The notes under the pieces: model-generated
Seen by the model: the letters and a program-made list of their open reading frames with translations, nothing else
Told to the model about the DNA's origin: nothing
The model's database searches: none
Assembly (NCBI RefSeq): GCF_017833255.1
Contig: NZ_JAFIBU010000001.1
Location: forward strand, 620,001 to 684,000
DNA from: Paenibacillus sp. PvR098
GTDB lineage: Bacteria > Bacillota > Bacilli > Paenibacillales > NBRC-103111
Length of the DNA: 64,000 bases
Direction of reading: 5' to 3'
Shown: in pieces, positions 15,681 to 22,763 of the stretch
Position numbering within the stretch: the stretch's first letter is position 1
How the letters are laid out: each line of letters starts with the position of its first letter
Program-made: the position numbers and the translations under genes

Positions 15681-17600
15681 ATGGACCCATTTAAAATAAA
15701 GGGCAACAAGCGATTTTTGGTTATTGCCAGAGTAGGCGACTCCTCTCTCCACCAGGAGTGGTTGCAGCCGGCAGAGTACAAAAATTTCGACCTATGCCTC
15801 AGCTATTTTGACAGTCAGCCGGGGCGGTTCTCAGAGGATTGCGATTTTTATCATCAAGCTCCAGGAGTAAAATGGCCTAAGCTAAAAGAAATTATTGCCT
15901 TATTCGGAGAGCAGATGGACCATTATGACGCGGTTTGGATGCCTGACGATGACATTAGTACCAATGCATACGATATCAATCGGATGTTTGAGCTATTTAT
16001 GCAGTATGAGTTGGAATTGGCTCAGCCGGCTTTGACCAGCGATTCGTATTATTCACATAAGGTCACGTGTGTAAATAAAGAGTATCGTTTAAGATACACC
16101 CAATTTGTCGAACCCATGGTTCCGATTTATTCCAGGGAAGCATTCCGTGTCCTCTTGCCTACATTTGAGAAAAGTGAAGCCGCCTATGGGCTCGATTTCG
16201 TATGGCCGAAGGTGCTCGGTTACCCTCACAAAAAAATCGGTATCATCGATGACGTCCCTATGAAGCATACAAGACCTGTTGGCGGAGGAACGTTATATCA
16301 GAACATAACCAATAACCGATGGGATGATTTTCATCGTGTGACCAAGGAATATGATGTCGAAGTCAATTGGCATCCTACGCATTATGATGGCGTACCTAAA
16401 GGGACAAAAGTGATGTTTGCCGTGCTTGCTCAGCATGAGGAGAAGGTGCTTGCCGCCCAATTGGATAACATACGTCATTATAATCCGGATGCAGGCATCG
16501 TAGTTTATAATGCAGGCAAGGATAGGGAAATGGCAGCCCATGTGAATGCTCTCATATGCCCAAACAGTCGTCCGGATCGTTCGGATAACTTTGCCCTCTT
16601 TATGTGGGATGTAATGAACTGGCTTCACAATAATAAGGTAGAGTATGAATACTTCATTACCCTCAATAATGATATGCTGTTTGTCAAACACGGCTTTGAT
16701 TCCTTCCTTGATAAGACGATGAAATATTCGGATTGCATGGGATGGAATTTGCAGAGGTTCTCGAGTAAGGAAGAGGCTGATGATGACTCCAAAAAATCGA
16801 TGTGGAAGGAAAGTCGGAAATGGAGCTCCCTTTTAGGGGATGAAGGGTTTATTCGTTATTATTCTCCAGCTCAGGTATACCGTCGCGAGATTGTCAAACG
16901 AATGATTTCAGCCGTTACTCGTGCAGGAGTGGCTAACAAAATTGCTGAATCGGAAGTCCAGTCGCTCGCAGAATTCTTCTTCGTTACACTTGCTGCGTCT
17001 TTAAAAGGCCGATGTCGGGAATACCCTCGGGACCGGATGCTCAATGTGATAAGCCATGAAAACGATGTAGATATGTCAAGGATGCAGCAGGCAGTCCATC
17101 ATGCTTACTATTACTTCATTCACCCGGTTCGAGGCCAACAGCTCATTGAGATGAAACACTGGCTGATGGGTGGTGATGCGGTGCAGGAAAATGATTCAGT
17201 TCAAAACGAACAGATGGCAGAAAACGAGACACAGCAGGAGCAGCAGGAGCAGCAGGAGCAGCAGGAGCAGCAGGAGCAGCAGGAGCAGCAGGAGCAGCAG
17301 GAGCAGCACAGTATTGGAAGGCGGAAGAGGAGACGGAAGGTCGTACGGGGTAAAAAGAAAATCTGGAACAAAAGAAAAATAGTAAGGGGTAAGAAAAGGG
17401 CTATACCCAGGAAGGCATTCAAAAAAACGTTGAGCAAAAAGGCAATACCGAGAAGAAGACGCATGATCAAAAGACCACTTAAAGGGAGAACTGTTCAACG
17501 CAAGGGGATTCCTAAAAACAAAGTGAATAATTCCTCACAGACGGTTTGGAAAAATATACAAAAATCCGCACCGTCAGGCAAACAAATCAAGGCTGCTTAA
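15681..17600 (+). CDS. DUF707 plus glycosyltransferase-like protein with (QQE)8 tract and highly basic tail
   Basis: The 639-residue protein has a DUF707 domain (residues ~1-245: NKRFLVIARVGDSSLHQEW, VWMPDDDIS). A second GT-like domain follows (residues ~250-500: KVMFAVLAQHEEKVLAAQL, YFITLNNDMLFV) related to the one at 13970. Then come eight QQE units (near residues 518-541) and a ~95-residue tail dominated by Lys and Arg. The start is the ATG eight bases after AAGGAG; an in-frame ATG at 15603 lacks a ribosome binding site. DUF707 proteins are thought to be glycosyltransferase-like. The basic tail could hold the protein on anionic polymer or DNA. Substrate and location are unknown. Confidence 0.65.
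   Translation: MDPFKIKGNKRFLVIARVGDSSLHQEWLQPAEYKNFDLCLSYFDSQPGRFSEDCDFYHQAPGVKWPKLKEIIALFGEQMDHYDAVWMPDDDISTNAYDINRMFELFMQYELELAQPALTSDSYYSHKVTCVNKEYRLRYTQFVEPMVPIYSREAFRVLLPTFEKSEAAYGLDFVWPKVLGYPHKKIGIIDDVPMKHTRPVGGGTLYQNITNNRWDDFHRVTKEYDVEVNWHPTHYDGVPKGTKVMFAVLAQHEEKVLAAQLDNIRHYNPDAGIVVYNAGKDREMAAHVNALICPNSRPDRSDNFALFMWDVMNWLHNNKVEYEYFITLNNDMLFVKHGFDSFLDKTMKYSDCMGWNLQRFSSKEEADDDSKKSMWKESRKWSSLLGDEGFIRYYSPAQVYRREIVKRMISAVTRAGVANKIAESEVQSLAEFFFVTLAASLKGRCREYPRDRMLNVISHENDVDMSRMQQAVHHAYYYFIHPVRGQQLIEMKHWLMGGDAVQENDSVQNEQMAENETQQEQQEQQEQQEQQEQQEQQEQQEQHSIGRRKRRRKVVRGKKKIWNKRKIVRGKKRAIPRKAFKKTLSKKAIPRRRRMIKRPLKGRTVQRKGIPKNKVNNSSQTVWKNIQKSAPSGKQIKAA
17232..17306 (+). repeat. 9-bp repeat tract encoding (QQE)8
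   Basis: Eight perfect CAGCAGGAG units form a low-complexity Gln/Glu linker in the DUF707 fusion. The perfect DNA repetition implies slippage-prone length. On the minus strand it opens spurious Leu- and Cys-rich frames. Confidence 0.95.
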
Positions 17601-17761
17601 GCGTAAGCTGCTATTGTGGTGCGCCATGTCAGGGTGGGAGAATAGCCTTCCACCCAAGCAGCTTCTATCTTACTGCATGTAGTCGGATGAAATACATACG
17701 TTGGATAACCTTGATAAAAAAGCGGTACACCTGTTCGATTTCCAGACGTGGAGGAGTTAAC

Positions 17762-18057
17762 ATGAAGAGATAGATGGCAGGTCTATTGCTCACCTGCGGT
17801 GTTATCTATAACCACCACAGGCTGTGGGCTTGTTGGGTGAAAGCAAAGCAATAAATCCCCAATGTTCAAGCCCCCTGGCAAGGATGAGAAGGCCAAAATT
17901 AAAGTGCTGTTCTATAACGTTCAGGCTTTCGGAATGCCATACCAAATCGTCCGTTCCGGCTGCTGCTTGGGAGTTTGTCAAATTCGTCAACGGCGACGAG
18001 TTCGCCAAAATTCGTTCGAAGTCTTCCTTCGAACCGCTGACCTGTACGGCTATATGA
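17762..18057 (+). pseudogene. Relic of an ABC-type extracellular solute-binding lipoprotein
   Basis: After a strong GGAGGAG there is ATG-AAG-AGA-TAG, so the frame stops after three codons. It resumes as MAGLLLTCG, a lipobox-like signal. About 90 bases further on, DEKAKIKVLFYNVQAFG reads like the N-terminal strand of a family 1 solute-binding protein. In another frame AAAWEFVKFVNGDEFAKIRS is the typical C-terminal motif of that family. Most of the ~430-residue gene is deleted. The call rests on the order of three decayed fragments. Confidence 0.55.
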
Positions 18058-18169
18058 AGGATAGGGAAAGCTTCAGTACAAAATCAAGCTAGCATGCTAG
18101 GACGGATACCGCTTCAAAATGAACTTTATTTCATAGAATATCATTATGAGAAAAGGAGGTGATAGGAGA

Positions 18170-18793
18170 ATGGCATTGGAAAAGGAGCTTTTGAAGAAGG
18201 TGGAGCAAATACGCGTGTGGAAGCCGACCTACTCCGTCGATATTGACAATCCTACAAGCTATAAACTTCTGGGTGCGGGCAAGCAAGGAGTGGCCTTCCA
18301 GATTGACGAGAAGCGCTGTGTAAAAATGTATTTCAGGCATGAAAGTCTTACAAGAGAATTACATGCTCTGCAGTTGGGAGGCAAGGCGGGTATTTGTCCG
18401 GAGGTATATTTATGGGGCGATCATTTTATCGTGATGGAATATTTGAATGCCCCTACGCTGTACGAGTATCTGGATACCCACCCACTGACCGAAGCATTGA
18501 GCGGCAAAATCATACATTTGTTAGATACATTCGAAAATATCGGATTTAATCGATTTGATCATGCGGCGCGTCATATCTATATGCTGCCCGGCGAACAGAT
18601 GAAGGTGATCGACGTTGTTCATGTCATCAAAAGCCAACCCGTATGGCTGGCACAAAAGCTCATCAGTGATATGGAAGAAAACGCGATTCTATTCGTTGAG
18701 CATGTGCAAAAATTGAGCCCTAAATGGTATGAGCGTTGGAGCAATCAACCGGAGTTCGGTGTACTGATGGAAAAGTTGAAACAAAAATGGTAA
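18170..18793 (+). CDS. Small protein-kinase-like protein (YrzF-like), apparently active type
   Basis: The 207-residue protein has an N-terminal helix and then the kinase core: Gly-loop LLGAGKQGVAFQI, RCVKMYF with the ATP-lysine, hinge FIVMEYLNAPTL, catalytic-loop FDHAARHIYML and a DFG-like MKVIDVVH. Ligand residues are kept as in the 12518 paralogue. The start is the ATG eight bases after a perfect AAAGGAGGTGAT. A CATAGAATA box at 18132 fits a sigma-K/E -10, but no spaced -35 is seen. It converges on a third paralogue at 18842. The target is unknown. Confidence 0.7.
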   Translation: MALEKELLKKVEQIRVWKPTYSVDIDNPTSYKLLGAGKQGVAFQIDEKRCVKMYFRHESLTRELHALQLGGKAGICPEVYLWGDHFIVMEYLNAPTLYEYLDTHPLTEALSGKIIHLLDTFENIGFNRFDHAARHIYMLPGEQMKVIDVVHVIKSQPVWLAQKLISDMEENAILFVEHVQKLSPKWYERWSNQPEFGVLMEKLKQKW

Positions 18794-18835
18794 ACACAAA
18801 AAGGTTCTTCAACGATGAAGAGCCTTTTTGTGTTT
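18792..18835. terminator. Bidirectional terminator between kinase paralogues
   Basis: A long stem built from AAACACAAAAAGG and its complement, with a TCTTC/GAAGA inner part and a 6-base loop, lies between the convergent genes. Confidence 0.85.
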
Positions 18836-18841
18836 CATTAT

Positions 18842-19498
18842 TCATCTTTGATTGGCTTTGGCAACATATCCGTTGAAATCCGGATGACTGCTCCATGAAA
18901 TATATAATGCTTCGTCGATTTCCTTCACATATTCCAAGAAGAGGCTGACTTGCTTGCCCATTCCTTTGATCATTTTTTTCGGGAACGGCGCAGCTAGGGG
19001 AGCATCGGATTTGATACCTATTGCCATGAGGCTACCGCTTGGCATGATCAGAATGTTCTCCGGCGCTTGATTGATGCTGAATCCCGCTTCCTTCAGGTTT
19101 TTGAAAAGCCGGATCAGCTTTTCCGTTAGTTCCTTTGTTAAAGGATAGGAGTCTAAATATTGTGCCACTGTCGGCGAGTTAATGGATTCCATAACAATAT
19201 AATTCGGTCCCCAATCGTACACCTGGGGACTAATTCCTTGTTTTGCTCCTAAACGCTGGTTGTGATATTCTTGTTCCGCTTTACCGACTTTGGGGAAAAT
19301 TTTAATGCAGCGCTTCTCATCAAGTCCAAAAATGGCATATTTCTTATGCCTGGTCAGTAACGGCAGGTCTGTGGGATTATCCACCTCTACCAATTCTTCT
19401 TCGCCCGTTTCAGGTCTGTTGACTTTAATTTTATTAATTTCCTCTATCAGCTGTGCTTCTTTTATTTTTCTCCATTCATTCTTGAAATAATTTATCAT
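18842..19498 (-). CDS. Kinase-like protein with lost catalytic residues (probable pseudokinase)
   Basis: The 218-residue protein is clearly homologous to the 18170 product (DEKRCIKIF, PNYIVMESINSPTVAQYLDSYPLT against DEKRCVKMY, DHFIVMEYLNAPTLYEYLDTHPLT). The key sites have changed. The Gly-loop GAGKQG reads TRHKKY, the catalytic-loop FDHAARH reads INQAPEN, and the DFG-like VID reads AIG. The ATP-lysine is kept. The gene has an intact frame, a proper AAAGGAG ribosome binding site before the ATG at 19498 and a CATATTCTA box upstream, so it is likely expressed. It may act as a regulatory partner of the neighbouring kinase. Confidence 0.65.
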   Translation of the reverse strand: MINYFKNEWRKIKEAQLIEEINKIKVNRPETGEEELVEVDNPTDLPLLTRHKKYAIFGLDEKRCIKIFPKVGKAEQEYHNQRLGAKQGISPQVYDWGPNYIVMESINSPTVAQYLDSYPLTKELTEKLIRLFKNLKEAGFSINQAPENILIMPSGSLMAIGIKSDAPLAAPFPKKMIKGMGKQVSLFLEYVKEIDEALYISWSSHPDFNGYVAKANQR

Positions 19499-19683
19499 CT
19501 GGCTTGCTCCTTTCATTTGCTTGTTCAATATAGAATATGAAAATCAAAAGAAATAGAAACGGCTCATATCTTTAGAGATGAAAATGTGATTTCGTGGAGA
19601 TAATGGCCGTTCACTGAGCCATTTTGGCCTCATACGATAGTAAGTTCAGAGATTATAAGAAAATGAAAGACGGTGATATTCAT

Positions 19684-20460
19684 ATGAAAGATTTCTTAAT
19701 CCCCTTGGAGTATATTAAACCCATGGAGACTGGCTATTCCAAACCTCAATTGATCCGCTTTGACGACGGTCAAGAATATGTCGTGAAATTCAGGAACAAT
19801 CCTTCCGGTACAAGAATTCTAGTAAATGAATACATCGCAAGCAGGCTGGCCGAGCTTCTGTGCCTGCCCGTACCTGCATTCAAAATCATGCCTATTCCCC
19901 GATCTTTTATTGATCAAAACCCCGCTATTCCTTCACGTTTTGAGGGAGGAAACCAGTTTGCTACCCTGTTTATACCCCATTGCACATCTTTAAATCGAGA
20001 CCTGCATACTCCGAAACAGCTTCAAATCGTAAACAGATCTGCTCTTGCCGGAATGATTGTATTTGATAAATGGATTGGTAATACTGACCGAAAAGACAAC
20101 AACCTTCTGTTGCAACCGGTCGGAGAAGGGGCCTATCAGGTCATCATGATCGACCACGGCCGCTGCTTCTCCGATGCCAAATGGAAGGTAAAAACCCTTC
20201 GGAAAATGCCGGATATGGAGAAGATTCTGAAGGTCCATCAATGGTGTGCAAGCTATCTGGAGTCGCCCCAAGAGCTAGTCCTTGCTGCCGACCAAATCGT
20301 ATCATTGCCGGAAGACTCAATCTATCAGGTAGTGGATTCGATTCCCGAGGATTGGGAGGTTTCGGGGGAAGAAAGAGAGGCCGTCGCTAGGCATCTTATC
20401 CAAGCCAAAACTCTTCTGCACGGCATCCGAATATCTACTATGAGAAAAAGCAAGCTATAA
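19684..20460 (+). CDS. HipA-like kinase domain protein, second copy
   Basis: The 258-residue protein is a paralogue of the 13120-13899 product. It has GYSKPQLIRFDDGQEYVVKF with the ATP-Lys, NEYIASRLAELLCLPV, the catalytic block MIVFDKWIGNTDRKDNN and the metal block VIMIDHGRCF. The start is set by alignment at the ATG at 19684; in-frame upstream codons (TTG at 19624, ATG at 19663) would add residues absent from the paralogue. The ribosome binding site is weak (GACGGTGAT). Like the other copy it has no HipB partner. The two copies flank the glycosyltransferase/kinase block. Confidence 0.7.
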   Translation: MKDFLIPLEYIKPMETGYSKPQLIRFDDGQEYVVKFRNNPSGTRILVNEYIASRLAELLCLPVPAFKIMPIPRSFIDQNPAIPSRFEGGNQFATLFIPHCTSLNRDLHTPKQLQIVNRSALAGMIVFDKWIGNTDRKDNNLLLQPVGEGAYQVIMIDHGRCFSDAKWKVKTLRKMPDMEKILKVHQWCASYLESPQELVLAADQIVSLPEDSIYQVVDSIPEDWEVSGEEREAVARHLIQAKTLLHGIRISTMRKSKL

Positions 20461-20537
20461 CCTTTCCTAAGTTCCAGTAGTCTATTGAATATGGATCTCT
20501 TTAGTAGACAAGCGCCGTTTCTGTTTTCATTCAGTTT

Positions 20538-20546
20538 CATATGATA
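20538..20546 (+). promoter_or_regulatory. Sporulation-type -10 box before the GT4 operon
   Basis: CATATGATA fits CATANNNTA (sigma-K/sigma-E -10) about 63 bases ahead of the GT4 start. No matching -35 was found at the right distance, so this is a weak suggestion. Confidence 0.25.
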
Positions 20547-20608
20547 TAGCAATGAGATATTAAGATCATGTAAAACCGGTTCTGAGAAAGATAAATCTGA
20601 GGTGGTAA

Positions 20609-21739
20609 ATGATGAAGGTGGCGATGATTGGTTGGGAATATCCTCCGTCTTTTTCCGGAGGGCTTGGGGTTCACTGCCAAGCGCTTGTCCGCGAGCTGAC
20701 AAGCATGGCAGTTGACATTGAGTTTTATCTTCCCACGGATGGAAAAACACAATTCGATATACCTGATCGGATGACGATGCACCCGATGGTACTGCCTAAT
20801 TCAGAATCTTCATACAACGCTCGTGTCACATGGGAAGCGGTACAACAATTCCGGGACTGGCTTGAAGCATACTTCACACCAAAGGGGATTGATATCATTC
20901 ACGCGCATGATTGGATGGGGATCTTTGCTGCGATGCGTATATCTCGACTTCACAACATTCCTCTGATCTGGACGGTACATTCGACTGAATATGACAGATC
21001 TGCTGGTATGTCTCTTCATCCCGGAATCTTATCGATCGAATTGGAAGCATTAAGCCAAGCAAACTATACCATTGCGGTCTCCAAGCGGACTAAGCACACT
21101 TTGGTTAAACGATATCAAAACGATTCGGCCCCCATAGCGGTGATTTATAACGGTCTTGATGCCGGCCCGTTTACACCAATGTCACATAGGAATTATCTGC
21201 ATGATGAAGGACATATCCTGTTTCTTGGCAGGGTCACTGAGCAAAAGGGTCCAGGGATTTTCTTGGAGGCAGCCCGAATTGTTCTCGCTGAAACGGACGC
21301 ACGATTTGTGATTGCTGGCGATGGGGAATTATTAGGTATTTTGCGCCGGAGGGCGCGAAGATGGGAGATTGACAATCGTGTCGAGTTTACGGGGGCGGTA
21401 TTCGGGGCCCCGCTGTATGATTGTTATAGAAATGCGATACTATTTGTTCTGCCGGCCGTATCCGAACCGTTCGGAATTACGGTTTTGGAGGCAATGGCTT
21501 CCGGTATTCCGTCCATCATTTCTACGACTACCGGTGCAGGAGAAATTATCAAGCATGCATTGAAGGTCAATCCGAACAATCCTCAGGAGCTGGCGCAAAC
21601 CATTCTGGTCCTGCTGAAGCATCCTAGGCTTAGACAATCGATCGGACAGAACAGTGCTCGGGAAGCTCGCCATTGGACCTGGAAGCGCGTCGCCCGTGAG
21701 ACCTATTCCTTGTACCAGCAGGTTTTGATAAGGACATGA
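20609..21739 (+). CDS. GT4 family glycosyltransferase
   Basis: The 376-residue protein is a full-length GT-B enzyme. The N-terminal acceptor domain begins KVAMIGWEYPPSFSGGLGVH with the Gly-rich loop typical of glycogen/starch-synthase-like GT4 enzymes. The C-terminal donor domain shows HILFLGRVTEQKGPGIFLEA and the E-x7-E motif SEPFGITVLEAMASG. It uses an activated sugar nucleotide to elongate a glycan or alpha-glucan. The downstream kinase starts 31 bases later and GH57 overlaps that gene, so the three form one operon. The WEYPP opening is common in alpha-glucan-linked GT4 members. Confidence 0.85.
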   Translation: MMKVAMIGWEYPPSFSGGLGVHCQALVRELTSMAVDIEFYLPTDGKTQFDIPDRMTMHPMVLPNSESSYNARVTWEAVQQFRDWLEAYFTPKGIDIIHAHDWMGIFAAMRISRLHNIPLIWTVHSTEYDRSAGMSLHPGILSIELEALSQANYTIAVSKRTKHTLVKRYQNDSAPIAVIYNGLDAGPFTPMSHRNYLHDEGHILFLGRVTEQKGPGIFLEAARIVLAETDARFVIAGDGELLGILRRRARRWEIDNRVEFTGAVFGAPLYDCYRNAILFVLPAVSEPFGITVLEAMASGIPSIISTTTGAGEIIKHALKVNPNNPQELAQTILVLLKHPRLRQSIGQNSAREARHWTWKRVARETYSLYQQVLIRT

Positions 21740-21770
21740 CTTTGATCATACGGAAAGGAGGGGTTTACAA

Positions 21771-22763
21771 TTGGTTACTGATGGACATTTGCTTCCCCCA
21801 ATCGAACAGGTTACTTCAGCCTATGAAGCAAGCTTTGATAACGATGGACAGCAAGTACTGTCCACCACACTTACTTCCTTTACTCCCAAATTACGCAAAT
21901 GTATTTTGGAGTACAATGTGGCGTCTATGAACCCATTTGGCGAACGAGTTGAGGAAGCTGTGATCGGCAAAGTTTACTCTAGAACAGAAACTGGAAATGA
22001 TTGCTATCATTTGATGCAGTATGTATGGAACCACGGGATGGATACGGATCCGTATTACACGATCGTTCGTCCCCTCGCATTTGTAAGCCACTTGCGGCTG
22101 TTTCTGATGTCTAAGGCACCGGGTAAAACCCTGGATGATTATATACACACGGCTCAAGACGGTAAACAAGGGGCTTATCTTGCAGCGAATTGGCTGGCCC
22201 GGCTTCACTCGATTCCTCCGTCTCAAATACAGAATAACAAACGAACAAGATCGGGAGCGGATATTGGGCGTTTTGTTCATGAGCTTGAAACCGCGGTGCC
22301 CAATAAGTCATCCAGCTTTAGATCGATATATAACCGTTTGCTTGTCCAGTCCGGAAAGCCGTGGACGGGTCAGCCTGTATTTCTTCACGGCGATTTTCAC
22401 CCCAAGAACGTATTCCTGGACGAGGAGAGAGTCGTAGCGATTGATTTTGATCACCATTTCGCGGGAGATCCTGCTTGGGACGTGGCTTATCTCGCTTGTC
22501 AAATACAGATCAGCGGATTTTTTAAGCGGGGAGATTTTCATTATTTTGATCCGATCGTAAGATACCTTGTAGATGTTTATCTTGAACTTCACCCTGCTTA
22601 TAATCGGACATCGTTTGTTGAACGGCTATGTCTTTATCGGGCCCGATCATTATTTGAGAGCCTTCATTATGAATTATGCGTGTTGAAAAAAGGGGACCTC
22701 CACATTGTTGATCTTTTTCTTAATGAATGTGAGCAATCCTTAGATGGGAAAGGATTCCATTGA
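21771..22763 (+). CDS. APH-fold phosphotransferase (sugar/maltose kinase-like)
   Basis: The 330-residue protein has the aminoglycoside-phosphotransferase fold. The Brenner-type catalytic motif VFLHGDFHPKNVFLDEERVV and the metal-binding AIDFDHHFAGDPAWDVAYL lie near residues 204-240. The N-terminal lobe contains VEEAVIGKVY and KAPGKTLDDYI. The start is TTG after AAAGGAGG. Its stop overlaps the GH57 start in the sequence TTGA, so translation is coupled. Between a GT4 and a GH57 enzyme, a sugar kinase similar in role to maltokinase is the most economical guess, not a resistance enzyme. Confidence 0.75.
   Translation: MVTDGHLLPPIEQVTSAYEASFDNDGQQVLSTTLTSFTPKLRKCILEYNVASMNPFGERVEEAVIGKVYSRTETGNDCYHLMQYVWNHGMDTDPYYTIVRPLAFVSHLRLFLMSKAPGKTLDDYIHTAQDGKQGAYLAANWLARLHSIPPSQIQNNKRTRSGADIGRFVHELETAVPNKSSSFRSIYNRLLVQSGKPWTGQPVFLHGDFHPKNVFLDEERVVAIDFDHHFAGDPAWDVAYLACQIQISGFFKRGDFHYFDPIVRYLVDVYLELHPAYNRTSFVERLCLYRARSLFESLHYELCVLKKGDLHIVDLFLNECEQSLDGKGFH

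Noticed and set aside
17196-17498. Minus-strand frames rich in Leu or Cys
   Set aside because: They are the complement of the CAG/GAG repeat tract and its basic tail, without ribosome binding sites.
21771-22763. Aminoglycoside resistance gene
   Set aside because: Only the APH fold is present; coupling to GT4 and GH57 genes argues for a sugar or glycan substrate.
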